The position numbers were made by a program, and so were the translations under genes. The notes beneath the pieces are model-generated. The model was not told the origin of the DNA, did not search any database, and saw nothing but the letters and a program-made list of their open reading frames with translations. This document shows, piece by piece, positions 15,103 to 23,233 of a stretch of DNA of 64,000 nt; position 1 is the first letter of the stretch, and each line of letters begins with the position of its first letter. Location: assembly GCA_963851295.1 (NCBI GenBank), contig CAWKOS010000007.1:62001-126000 (forward strand). Reading direction: 5' to 3'. Source of the stretch: JAOPZW01 sp963851295. Its GTDB lineage: Bacteria > Actinomycetota > Thermoleophilia > Solirubrobacterales > Solirubrobacteraceae.

Positions 15103-17886
15103 ATGGCGGAGCTTCCGAGCGGCACCGTCACCTTCCTGTTTAGCGACATCGAGGGTTCGACGCGGCTGTTGACGCGGCTACGCACTCGCTACGCCGACGT
15201 GCTCGGCGAGCATCAGCGCGTGCTGCGCGCGGCGTTCGACGAGTACGACGGTCGCGAGGTCCACACCGAGGGCGACGCCTTCTTCGTCGCGTTTGCCCGC
15301 GCGAGCGACGCGATCGCCGCCGCGGTCGCGGGACAGCGGGCACTTGTTTCCCACTCCTGGCCCGAAGGAGTGGATATGCGCGTACGCATGGGCGTTCACA
15401 CCGGCGAGGCTGTCCTTCAGCAGGATGACTACGTCGGCGTGGATGTGCACCGTGCGGCGCGAATCTGCTCCGCCGGCCATGGCGGGCAGGTGCTCGTCTC
15501 AGGCGCTACCCGCGAGTTGGTCGCCGACGAGCTGCCGCCGGACGTCGCGCTACGAGATCTCGGTGAGCACCGGCTGAAGGACCTTGATCGCCCCGAGCAC
15601 CTGTTCCAGGTGGTTGCCGGCGATCTGCCGCGGGAGTTCCCGCGGCTGGGCTCGATTTTGCCCGGCTGGGGTGGCGCGAACGGTCTGCCGCCGTCGCCGA
15701 ATCGGACCATTGGCCGTGACGACGACGTGCGCACGATCGCCGACCGGCTGTGCGTCGGTGGCGTGCGGCTGCTCACCCTTACCGGCCCCGGCGGGGTCGG
15801 CAAGACGCGCCTAGGGCTGGAGGCCGCGCGCGCGGTCAGGGCGGACTTCGCCGACGGCGCGCAGTTCGTCTCGCTCGCCGCGCTACAGAGGCCCGAAGAT
15901 GTGCCCGCGGCGATTGTCAAGACGCTGGCGATCGTCGTGCTCTCGGGCGAATCCGCCGACCAGGCGGCCGAACGCTTCCTGGCCGCCAAGCACCTGCTGC
16001 TGGTGGTCGACAACTTCGAGCATCTGCTCACGGCCGCGCCGTTCATCGGCGGGCTGCTGGGTGCCTGTCCCGCGCTCACGGTCCTTGCCACAAGCCGCGA
16101 ACCGCTCAGCCTGCACGCCGAGGAGCGCTACCCCGTGTCGCCGCTCGCGCTGCCCGCGCGCGGGACGCCCGAGGACGCGGACGCGGTGGCCGGCGTGGAT
16201 GCCGTCGCCCTGTTCTGCGCGAGAGCGCGCGCCCGCGACCCCCACTTCGACCTGGACGATGCCAACGCGCCCCGTGTCACGGAGATCTGCCGGCGCGTCG
16301 ATGGGCTGCCCCTGGCCATCGAGCTGGCGGCGGCACGCTGCGGGCTGCTGTCACCCGACGAGATCGCCCAACGCCTGGATGACGCGCTCGGTGCGATGGG
16401 CTCCGGCACCCGCGACGCGCCCGCACGCCAGCAGACGCTGCGCGCGACCATCGACTGGAGCCACGAGCTGCTCAGCGACGCCGAGAAGCAGTGCTTCGCA
16501 CGCTTCGCGGTCTTCGCCGGCGGCGCGACTGTGCAAGCCGCCGAAACGATCACGCACGCCGGCCTCGACACGCTCGACGGCCTCGTCGCCAAGAACCTTC
16601 TCATCCTCCGCCAGGACGCCCACACCCCCTCGCGGCTGGGGATGCTGGAAACGATCCGCGCCTACGCCGCCGAGCGCATGACGGCCGCTGACGACGAGCA
16701 CGCCGTCCGCGAGCGCCATCACGGCTACTTCCTCGCGCTGGCGCAACGCCACGGAACCGATCGAGCGCTCTGGGGCCCGACCGCCAAGACCCACCTCGCC
16801 GAGCTCGACGCCGAGCTCGACAACCTCCACGCGGCCCTCGGCTGGGCGATCGAACGGGCCAACGCCGAACTCGCTCTCGCGCTGGCGGCAGCGCTCGGCT
16901 TCTACTGGTCGATCCGACATCGTTCTCTCGACGCGGTGGAGTGGATCGACCGAGCGCTGAGCCTCCCGGGCGCCGACGCCCATCCGGCCCTGTGCGTCCG
17001 CGCCCTGTCCACCAAGGCCTGGGCCCTGTGGCCGCTGGGGCGCGGAGCCGAGCAACGCGCGGTCATGGCCGAGGCTGAGGCGATCGCGCGGGCGCTGGCG
17101 GACCCGGTGATCCTCTCGCAAGTTCTGCAGACCCGCGCCTCCCACGAGGGCGCCGCCGGCCGCCTCGATGTCGCCGCGACGCTCGCGGACGAGGCGCTCT
17201 CCTGCGCTAGCGCGGCGGGCGATGACTGGGCGATCGCGATGGCAGCCTTCGCACGAGCGCTAGCGGCGAAGAGCGCCACTGAGCTTCGCGAGCGCGTCGA
17301 CCGGGCGGCCTCGCTACTCAATGAGGTCGGCAACGTTCGCCGGCTCGCAGACCTGCTCGCCTCCGCCGCCTACGAGGCGTTGAGCAAGGGCAGCGATCAC
17401 GACGCCAAGGACTTCCTTGATCGCGCGGTTCCGATCGTGCACGGACTCGACGATCCCCTCCTCTCGATGCTCCTGCGCGGCAACATCGCGTTGACGGCAC
17501 TACTGACGGGCGAGACCGACGCCGCTCGCGAGGCGTTCCGTGACGAGCTCAGACTCAGCCGAGCATTCGTCGTCCTGCCCTTCGCACCGGCGGGACCCGT
17601 AGGACCAGCTGGACCAGGTACGTTTGCGTCCGAAGGGCTCGGCGGCCTCGCCGCGATCGCGGCGGTCCACGACGATCTCCACCGCGCCGCACGGCTCTCC
17701 GGCGCCGCAGCCGCACATCGCTACGGCCAGCCCGAGGACGCCCTCGACGCAAGGCTCGACGCGACGTTCTTCGCGCCAGCCCGGGCCCGCTGCGGAGCCG
17801 ACGCGTGGCACGACACCGCCCGAGAAGGGGCCGCGCTCAGCGTCGAGGACGCGATTGCCTACGCCCTCGAAGAACCACGCACCTAA
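15103..17886 (+). CDS. Class III adenylate/guanylate cyclase fused to a STAND ATPase and helical repeats
   Basis: 927 residues. Residues 8-180 are a class III nucleotide cyclase (metal ligands D15 in FSDIEGST and D58 in HTEGDAFFVAF). Residues 215-560 are an NB-ARC-like STAND ATPase (Walker A GPGGVGKT 228-235, Walker B LLLVVDNFEH with D303, then TSREPL and DGLPLAIELAAAR). The remainder is alpha-helical TPR-like repeats (TRASHEGAAGRLDVAATLADEAL). No DNA-binding domain was seen, so it should work through cAMP/cGMP or protein contacts. It is the only large cargo gene of the tRNA-Arg element. Ligand unknown. The ATG is set by the promoter and the conserved MAELPSGTVTFLFSDIEGS start. Confidence 0.85.
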   Translation: MAELPSGTVTFLFSDIEGSTRLLTRLRTRYADVLGEHQRVLRAAFDEYDGREVHTEGDAFFVAFARASDAIAAAVAGQRALVSHSWPEGVDMRVRMGVHTGEAVLQQDDYVGVDVHRAARICSAGHGGQVLVSGATRELVADELPPDVALRDLGEHRLKDLDRPEHLFQVVAGDLPREFPRLGSILPGWGGANGLPPSPNRTIGRDDDVRTIADRLCVGGVRLLTLTGPGGVGKTRLGLEAARAVRADFADGAQFVSLAALQRPEDVPAAIVKTLAIVVLSGESADQAAERFLAAKHLLLVVDNFEHLLTAAPFIGGLLGACPALTVLATSREPLSLHAEERYPVSPLALPARGTPEDADAVAGVDAVALFCARARARDPHFDLDDANAPRVTEICRRVDGLPLAIELAAARCGLLSPDEIAQRLDDALGAMGSGTRDAPARQQTLRATIDWSHELLSDAEKQCFARFAVFAGGATVQAAETITHAGLDTLDGLVAKNLLILRQDAHTPSRLGMLETIRAYAAERMTAADDEHAVRERHHGYFLALAQRHGTDRALWGPTAKTHLAELDAELDNLHAALGWAIERANAELALALAAALGFYWSIRHRSLDAVEWIDRALSLPGADAHPALCVRALSTKAWALWPLGRGAEQRAVMAEAEAIARALADPVILSQVLQTRASHEGAAGRLDVAATLADEALSCASAAGDDWAIAMAAFARALAAKSATELRERVDRAASLLNEVGNVRRLADLLASAAYEALSKGSDHDAKDFLDRAVPIVHGLDDPLLSMLLRGNIALTALLTGETDAAREAFRDELRLSRAFVVLPFAPAGPVGPAGPGTFASEGLGGLAAIAAVHDDLHRAARLSGAAAAHRYGQPEDALDARLDATFFAPARARCGADAWHDTAREGAALSVEDAIAYALEEPRT

Positions 17887-18598
17887 CTCCGCACATAGGC
17901 GGCCATCACACAACGCTCCACGGTCATAGTCCGAGCGGACGGCTGCGCACGCCTCCGGGCTGGGCAGTGTCCACTTCGGCATCGGTGGAAAGGCAACAGC
18001 GTCACCTGCGGTATCGAGTTCCATGCGAAGCGACTGCGGAGCCCCGCCAGATGCCAACGCCATCGCGACTGCGGTCTTCCAAGGCGACGACGCCATCGCC
18101 ACGCTCCGCGTCTCGCCGACGGCCGCTGAGACCGTCACCGCCGACAACGACGCGCATGGCACCCCCTTCGATGCCGCACTCACCCGCGCGCTCACGCCCC
18201 ATCCTTGAGCGCCGCGTCCTTCCACCGACTCTGCTTCCCTGCCGCCCTCCAGCGCCCGCCGCCGCCGTTTCTGTTCTCGTCCTCTCTCCCCTGACTCTTG
18301 ATCTTCTGGACCCACCTGACCTCTCCGAATCCGCCTCTCCTGTCTACCACCAACCTTCCTTCCTGTTTGGGCCCCGACCCCGCTCACGAACCCCCATGGT
18401 GAGGGGGCGGGGTCGGGGCCCAAACAGGCCACGAACCCCCGTGGACATCGGACAACCGCAGCCGGTACCCCCGGATCCGCGATCCGGGGTCCAGTCCGGG
18501 GGCAAATCCACACCCGGGTCACACGGGGGCTCCTCCTCGCGAGCCGCCGTGGTACGAGCCCTCACGCTGGCGCCGCCGCCGCCGCGTGCTAGCACCGA
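17887..18598. other. 712-base stretch without a supported gene (inside the island)
   Basis: The only gene-like frame is 18023-18208 (+, 61 codons, high third-position GC), with no recognisable domain and a competing minus-strand frame. Base composition is less GC-rich than the flanks from about 18200 to 18360, with C/T-rich runs. From 18362 onward it is a series of hairpins (see the entry at 18362). It may hold remnants of lost cargo. Confidence 0.5.
18362..18428. terminator. Strong hairpin, 22-bp perfect stem
   Basis: Arms 18362-18383 and 18407-18428 are perfectly complementary (CCTGTTTGGGCCCCGACCCC and two further bases). Two smaller palindromes follow: CCACGAACCCCCGTGG at 18429-18444 and one centred on GATCCGCGATC near 18478. 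Lying downstream of the cyclase gene and of the convergent integrase, it could be a bidirectional terminator. The lack of a T-run makes another role possible. Confidence 0.5.
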
Positions 18599-19831
18599 TC
18601 ACGCGTCGACGCCGGCGGTTGTCCGTGAGCTGAGCTCGAGCAGCCGGTGCGGCGTGGCGCCGGCGCTCGCGGCATCGCGTCCGGCCCGCGTGGGTTGATC
18701 CGATGCAAAGGCGGCCGCGACGATTTTCGCGTCGTCGTGGCGAGGCGCGTAGTGCAGGTACCGCATCGTGGTCTGCACGTTCGCGTGGCCCATCCACTCC
18801 TGGACGCGGCGGATGTCGGCCTTGACGATCACCGTCGTGCCAAGCGTGTGGCGCAGGTCGTGAAAGCGCAGCGGGCGCAGGCCTCCACGCTTGAGCGCGG
18901 CCTTGTAGCGGCGAAGCAGCGCCGACGCGTCTAAATAGCTGCCGGGCACGCGCTCGAACACGAGATCGTCCTCGCCGACATCCTGGCGGGACTGGCCCAG
19001 GCGAGCCAGCGCCCCAGCGACCTCCGGTGCCATCGGCACCGAGCGCACCTTCCCGCTCTTGGGCGTCGTGAGCTGGCCCTGGGTGTAGCTCGCGGTCACG
19101 CGGATGTAGGCCCCCGCAAACACAACGTCGCGCCAGCGCAGCGCGACGAGCTCGCCTTGGCGCAGGCCTGTGAAGGCGGCAGTGAGGAAGATGGCGGCGT
19201 CGACCTCGCACTCGGCGGCCCGGACGAGCGCATGGACCTCCTCGGGGCTGAAGACGTCGATCGTCGTCTTGGCCGCCGAGCGCGGCTTCTCGATGCCCGC
19301 AACCGGGTTGTGGGGAAGTCGGTAGCTGCGCCGAGCGCGCTCCATCACGCCGTGGAAGATCACGATGATCTTCGTCTTCGTCGCGTTCGCGAGTCTCGGC
19401 TTCGCCCGCAGCTCGCGCGCCCAGCGCTCGACGTCGTCGACCGAGATGTCCTCGACCTGGCGCGGCCCGAAGGTCGGTAGCAGGTGATTGCGCAGCACCG
19501 ACCGCGCGTCTCGCAGCGTCGACGGCTTGCGCTGGCGGTCGTGGGCCAGGTAGTCGAGGTATTCCTTGGCGACCATGGCAAACGTCTGCCCGGTACGCAC
19601 CATTCCGGGCAGCGTCCCCAGTCGCGCCTGGACGAGGACGTCCTGCAGCCACGCCTCCGCGGTGCGCCTGGTGTAGTAGCCGCGCGGCGGTCGACCACGC
19701 TCGGTCCACGCTGGGCCGATCGTGCGCTGGACCTGTCGGCCGTCGGGGAGACGGTATTTCGCCCGCCACACTGTCCGGCGCCGGCCCTCCACGCGAAACA
19801 CATGCCCGGAGATCGGCCGCGTCGGTTGCAT
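18599..19831 (-). CDS. int: Tyrosine recombinase (phage-type integrase)
   Basis: 410 residues. N-terminal arm-binding region (YRLPDGRQVQRTIGP), core-binding SAM-like domain (about 80-170, FAMVAKEYLDYLAHDR), and catalytic domain with all expected residues: R224 (TGLRQGELVALRW), K258 (TPKSGKVRSVP), H324 and R327 (FHDLRHT), H349 (GHANVQTT) and the nucleophile Y358. It should integrate and, with a helper, excise the element at tRNA-Arg. It is transcribed away from the tRNA, with the start 112 bases from the tRNA 3' end, the usual position for tRNA-targeting integrases. No excisionase was found. The frame is intact. Confidence 0.93.
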   Translation of the reverse strand: MQPTRPISGHVFRVEGRRRTVWRAKYRLPDGRQVQRTIGPAWTERGRPPRGYYTRRTAEAWLQDVLVQARLGTLPGMVRTGQTFAMVAKEYLDYLAHDRQRKPSTLRDARSVLRNHLLPTFGPRQVEDISVDDVERWARELRAKPRLANATKTKIIVIFHGVMERARRSYRLPHNPVAGIEKPRSAAKTTIDVFSPEEVHALVRAAECEVDAAIFLTAAFTGLRQGELVALRWRDVVFAGAYIRVTASYTQGQLTTPKSGKVRSVPMAPEVAGALARLGQSRQDVGEDDLVFERVPGSYLDASALLRRYKAALKRGGLRPLRFHDLRHTLGTTVIVKADIRRVQEWMGHANVQTTMRYLHYAPRHDDAKIVAAAFASDQPTRAGRDAASAGATPHRLLELSSRTTAGVDA

Positions 19832-19943
19832 GGCCGCGATCCTGACGCGCGCATGGGAGACCGTCGGGACATATTTGGGACACGGTTTGATCGTGACCCA
19901 ATGGACAGACCGAAGGTTTTCGTGTTTTCCAAGGATTTCTAGG

Positions 19944-20017
19944 CGCCCCCGGCAGGATTCGAACCTGCGACCTGCGGATTAGAAGTCCGCTGCTCTATCC
20001 AGCTGAGCTACGGGGGC
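19944..20017 (-). tRNA. tRNA-Arg (anticodon UCU)
   Basis: 74 bases folding into a cloverleaf: acceptor GCCCCCG/CGGGGGC, D-arm with AGCTCAGCTGGATAGAGC, anticodon stem GCGGA/TCCGC with loop CTTCTAA (anticodon TCT), T-arm GCAGG-TTCGAAT-CCTGC. CCA is not encoded. Its 3' half is the insertion site of the island to its left. Confidence 0.95.
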
Positions 20018-20054
20018 GGGGCGGGCCTGCGCCCGCTGCGTTGAAGTATCGCGG

Positions 20055-20657
20055 TCAGCCCGGCAGGCCGAAGCGCACGCCCCGGGAGACGAGGCCGGCG
20101 ACGATCGCCTCGAAGAGGTCGAGGCGCCCGTCGTGGTCGTGGACGAGGACGACGGCGGGCGAGCGGTCGTCCTCGTCGGCGTCGAAGCGCGCGAGGATCG
20201 CGTCGGCGGACGCCGTCTCCTGCCAGTCGCTGGTGTCGAAGGTCCACAGCCAGTCGACGCCGTCACCTTCGAGCGGCGGCGGCGGCGGCGCGAACCCCAG
20301 CCGGCGCAGCAGCGGCTGCAGCTCCGCCGCCCCCCGGTCGCCGTAGGGAAAGCGGAACCACCGCCGCTCCCGCGGCACCTCCGCGCGAGCGTAGACCTCG
20401 TCGATCAGGGCGTCCGTCGTCGAGACCTCCCGCTCCGCGTCGGAGAGCGTCACCTCCGAGAAGTGCGGATGGCTCCACGAGTGGTTGCCCACCACATGCC
20501 CCCGCCGGATCGCGTCCACGACGACGTCGGGCCGCGCGGAGATGCCCGAGCCGAGACAGAACCACACGGCGCGAACGCCGAGCGCGTCGAGCACGTCCAG
20601 CTTCGCGCCCATCTCGAGCGAGGGTCCATCGTCGACGGTGAGGTAGGCGGAGATCAT
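20055..20657 (-). CDS. Polysaccharide deacetylase (NodB-like) family protein
   Basis: 200 residues, a minimal NodB domain without signal peptide. Motif 1 is TVDDGP (catalytic base and metal Asp, residues 7-12), motif 2 is HSWSHPHF (metal His pair, about 58-65), motif 3 is RFPYGDRG. The end (VVLVHDHDGRLDLFEAI) resembles the motif 5 histidine region. Such enzymes remove acetyl groups from N-acetylglucosamine polymers or related substrates; the absence of an export signal argues for a cytosolic or unusual substrate. It lies alone between two tRNA genes. Confidence 0.8.
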   Translation of the reverse strand: MISAYLTVDDGPSLEMGAKLDVLDALGVRAVWFCLGSGISARPDVVVDAIRRGHVVGNHSWSHPHFSEVTLSDAEREVSTTDALIDEVYARAEVPRERRWFRFPYGDRGAAELQPLLRRLGFAPPPPPLEGDGVDWLWTFDTSDWQETASADAILARFDADEDDRSPAVVLVHDHDGRLDLFEAIVAGLVSRGVRFGLPG

Positions 20658-20671
20658 GACCAGGCGCCGAA

Positions 20672-20799
20672 GGCGCCCCGATTTTGCGCGCAGATCGCCG
20701 TCGCTGGCAAGGAGCGTGCCCGGGGATAGTGCGCCAGCACAGACCCGGGCACAGCGACGCCGCCAGCGGCGGCGAGATGCCCGCCAAAATCGGGGCGCC
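20672..20799. repeat. Nested inverted repeat overlapping the tRNA-Pro 3' end
   Basis: Outer 14-bp arms GGCGCCCCGATTTT (20672-20685) and its complement (20786-20799). Inside these are CGTCGCT/AGCGACG (20699-20705, 20753-20759) and GTGCCCGGG/CCCGGGCAC (20716-20724, 20744-20752). The right outer arm contains the last eight bases of the tRNA, so the left arm is an inverted copy of that end. Confidence 0.6.
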
Positions 20800-20863
20800 C
20801 GGATTCGAACCGGGGACCTCGGCCACCCAAAGGCCGCGCGCTACCAGGCTGCGCCACGCCCCG
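20790..20863 (-). tRNA. tRNA-Pro (anticodon UGG)
   Basis: 74 bases: acceptor CGGGGCG/CGCCCCG with discriminator A, D-arm GCGCAGCCTGGTAGCGC, anticodon stem CGGCC/GGCCG with loop TTTGGGT (anticodon TGG), T-arm CCCGG-TTCGAAT-CCGGG. CCA not encoded. Confidence 0.95.
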
Positions 20864-20974
20864 ACAGACGGGAAGTATGGCGGGGTCTGAGCGGAGGCCA
20901 TCGAACAGCCGTCGGGCGTGGGCTTGCAGGACTCAAGCGCCGCGGCGCGAAGCGCCGACGCGGTTCGTGGCCTC

Positions 20975-21529
20975 ATGCCCGCACGCTCCCGCCACAGCGT
21001 CGTCGCCGCGCTTGCGCTCCTGGCGCTCGCCGCGCCGGCCACCGCGAGCGCCCGCTGCGCCCACGCCGGCGCGATGCCCGGCGCCACGAGCCCGGCCACC
21101 CTCGACGCCGCGACCCTCTGCCTCATGAACGCCGAGCGCGCCGCCCACGGCCTCGCGCCCCTCAACGCGCAGCCCGAGCTCGCCCGCGCCGCGGCCGGCT
21201 ACGCACGGGCCATGGTCCACGAGCGCTTCTTCGACCACACCTCGCCCGGCGGCGCGACGATGCTCGAGCGCATCAGGGCGACGAGCTACCTGCGCCACGT
21301 CGGCGCATGGTCGGTCGGCGAGAACCTGGCCTGGGGCAGCGGCTCGAAGGCCACCCCGAGGGCGACGGTGCGAGCGTGGATGGGCTCGGCCGGCCACCGC
21401 GCCAACCTGCTCGACGCCCACTTCACGGACGTCGGCGTCGGGATCGCAGCCGGGGCGCCGGTCCACCTGCGCCGCGGCGAGCGCGGCGGCACCTACGTCA
21501 CCGACTTCGGGCGCCGCGCGCACGGCTGA
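20975..21529 (+). CDS. Secreted CAP-domain (SCP/YkwD-like) protein
   Basis: 184 residues with a signal peptide (hydrophobic about 7-24, cleavage near TASA-RC). The CAP domain follows: LMNAERAAHGLAPL (helix 1), HERFFDHTSPGGATMLERI (first histidine), WSVGENLAWG, and AWMGSAGHRANLLDAHFTDVGVGIA (second histidine and Glu region). CAP proteins act outside the cell; bacterial YkwD-type members have no settled biochemical role. The ATG at 20975 starts the signal peptide; an upstream frame from 20918 would spoil it. Monocistronic, 22 bases before the DUF1015 gene. Confidence 0.85.
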   Translation: MPARSRHSVVAALALLALAAPATASARCAHAGAMPGATSPATLDAATLCLMNAERAAHGLAPLNAQPELARAAAGYARAMVHERFFDHTSPGGATMLERIRATSYLRHVGAWSVGENLAWGSGSKATPRATVRAWMGSAGHRANLLDAHFTDVGVGIAAGAPVHLRRGERGGTYVTDFGRRAHG

Positions 21530-21534
21530 CACGC

Positions 21535-21540
21535 TAGGGT
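21535..21540 (+). promoter_or_regulatory. -10 element TAGGGT
   Basis: TAGGGT ends 11 bases before the ATG at 21552, consistent with a very short leader. Confidence 0.4.
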
Positions 21541-21551
21541 CGCGGGCCGCC

Positions 21552-22805
21552 ATGGCCGACGTCCAGCCCCTGCGCGCCCTGCATTACGACCTCGCCCAGG
21601 TCGGCCAGCTCGCGGACGTCGCCGCGCCTCCCTACGACGTCATCGACCCGGTCCAGCGCGCGGAGCTCGCCGATCGCTCGCCCTTCAACGTCGTGCGCAT
21701 CGACCTCCCCGAGGCCGACGGCGACGGCGACCCCTACGCCCACGCGGCCGACCTCCTCGCCAAGTGGCGCGAGGAGGGCGCGATCGTCAGAGACGGCGAG
21801 CCCGCGCTGTGGACGCTCACGCAGGAGTACACGGGCCCCGACGGCCGCAGCCTCACCCGCCACGGCGTCTTCGCGCGCGTGCGCGTGGAGGACTACGGCC
21901 CCGGCCGCATCCGCCCCCACGAGCGCACGCACCCGGGCCCCAAGGAGGACCGGCTCAGGCTCACGCGGGCGACGAAGGCCAACCTCTCCCCCATCTTCAG
22001 CCTCTACGACGACCCCACGGGCGCGACCGCGAAGGTCCTCGAAGCCGCCCAGCCCTTCGGCGAGCTGACCGACGACGACGGCACCGTCAACCGCCTCGGC
22101 CGCGTCGACGACCCCGCCGCCATCGCCGCCTTCCTGGAGGCCCTGAAGCCCGCCGAGCTGCTCATCGCCGACGGCCATCATCGCTACGAGACCGCGCGCG
22201 TCTACGCCGACGAGGTCGACGGCGAGGGCGAGCACCGCTACGTGCTCATGTGCCTGGTCGCCCTCCAGGACGAAGGGCTGACGGTCTTCCCCACGCACCG
22301 CCTGATCCGCGACACGACGCCGCACACCCAGGAGGCGCTGGCCACCACCCTGCGCGCGCTCTTCGACATCGAGGAGATCGACCAGGCCGACCTGCGCCCG
22401 CCCGACGGCGGGGGCCCGCTGACCATGGGCTACATCGACAGCTTCTTCAAGCGCGGCTTCCGGCTGACCCTCAAGGACCAGGCGAGCGCCGACGCGGCGC
22501 TGCCCGACATGCCCGAGGCCTACCGCCACCTCGACACCGCCGTCCTCGAGGCGCTCGTCCTCACCGGGCCGCTCGGCCTCACCGAGGACGACATCTCCCA
22601 CCTCCACGGCCTCGGCTACAGCCGGACCGACGACGAGGCGCTGCAGCTGGTGCTCTCCGGCGAGTACGACGCGGCCTTCTTCCTGCGCTCCACGCCCGTC
22701 GAGCAGGTCCGCGCCATCGCCGCCGCAGGGGTGAACATGCCCCCCAAGTCGACGTACTTCTTCCCCAAGGTACCGACGGGGTTGCTCTTCAATCCGCTGC
22801 TATAA
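21552..22805 (+). CDS. DUF1015 family protein
   Basis: 417 residues covering the whole DUF1015 (COG4198) family: AAPPYDVIDPVQRAELADRSPFNVVRIDLP near the N-terminus, GVFARVRVEDYGPGRIRPHE (about 100-120), LLIADGHHRYETARVYADE (about 203-220) and MCLVALQDEGLTVFPTHR (about 233-250). The family is widespread and conserved; I know of no secure reaction, although GHHRYETA looks like an active-site segment. Cytosolic. The OsmC gene begins 23 bases downstream with a strong ribosome site, so the two may be co-transcribed. Confidence 0.8.
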   Translation: MADVQPLRALHYDLAQVGQLADVAAPPYDVIDPVQRAELADRSPFNVVRIDLPEADGDGDPYAHAADLLAKWREEGAIVRDGEPALWTLTQEYTGPDGRSLTRHGVFARVRVEDYGPGRIRPHERTHPGPKEDRLRLTRATKANLSPIFSLYDDPTGATAKVLEAAQPFGELTDDDGTVNRLGRVDDPAAIAAFLEALKPAELLIADGHHRYETARVYADEVDGEGEHRYVLMCLVALQDEGLTVFPTHRLIRDTTPHTQEALATTLRALFDIEEIDQADLRPPDGGGPLTMGYIDSFFKRGFRLTLKDQASADAALPDMPEAYRHLDTAVLEALVLTGPLGLTEDDISHLHGLGYSRTDDEALQLVLSGEYDAAFFLRSTPVEQVRAIAAAGVNMPPKSTYFFPKVPTGLLFNPLL

Positions 22806-22828
22806 CGGGAGGTAGGAGGTTGAACAGG

Positions 22829-23233
22829 ATGAAGGCCACCGTCACTCGTGATAGCGGATACCGGCACGTCGTGCGGGTGCGCAGTCACGATCTGAGCATC
22901 GACGAGCCCACGGAGACGGGCGGAACGGACACCGGCCCCAGCCCGCAGGAGCTGCTGGCCGCGAGCCTCGCTTCGTGTACCGCGGTCACGATGGAGATGT
23001 ACGCGGCCCGCAAGCACTGGGACCTCTCAGGCGTCGAGGTCGCCTGCGAGTACACGCCCGCCGAGCGCGGGTGCCCCACGCGCTTCAAGCTCGTGCTGCA
23101 CCTGCCGGAGTCGCTCACCGACGAGCAGGTCGAGCGCCTGCGCGTCATCGCCGCCAAGTGCCCCGTGCACCGCACGCTCGACGGCGAGGTCATGTTCGAC
23201 GAGAGTGTCGAGCGCGTCACGCTCGCGCACTGA
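22829..23233 (+). CDS. OsmC/Ohr-family peroxiredoxin-like protein
   Basis: 134 residues, the full OsmC fold. Both reactive cysteines are present: C50 (SLASCTAVTM) and C111 (AAKCPVHRTL). The family reduces organic hydroperoxides in the cytosol; this member resembles the YhfA/OsmC branch, in which the role is less clear. An unusually good ribosome site, AGGAGGT (22814-22820), lies eight bases before the ATG at 22829 and decides the start. The Nudix gene overlaps its end by 29 bases. Confidence 0.87.
   Translation: MKATVTRDSGYRHVVRVRSHDLSIDEPTETGGTDTGPSPQELLAASLASCTAVTMEMYAARKHWDLSGVEVACEYTPAERGCPTRFKLVLHLPESLTDEQVERLRVIAAKCPVHRTLDGEVMFDESVERVTLAH

Larger units (their letters stand above)
13010..19985. 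mobile_element. Integrative element in tRNA-Arg(UCU), about 6.9 kb
   Basis: The left end (13010-13052) repeats the 3' half of tRNA-Arg, 39 of 43 bases identical and in the same orientation, to the intact tRNA gene at the right end (19943-19985). This is the classic attL/attR arrangement of elements that insert at a tRNA 3' end. A tyrosine integrase lies next to the intact tRNA. Cargo: an IS1182-type insertion sequence, a cyclase-STAND regulator and 700 bases without a clear gene. A shared motif CGGGACA-(7-8)-GACACGGT occurs near each end (13138-13160, 19865-19886) and may be an integrase arm site. No replication or conjugation gene is present, so it is at most mobilisable. Confidence 0.8.

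Noticed and set aside
18023..18208. 61-codon frame in the island gap
   Set aside because: Codon use looks acceptable, but there is no promoter, ribosome site or similarity, and a minus-strand frame is equally open. Not called as a gene.
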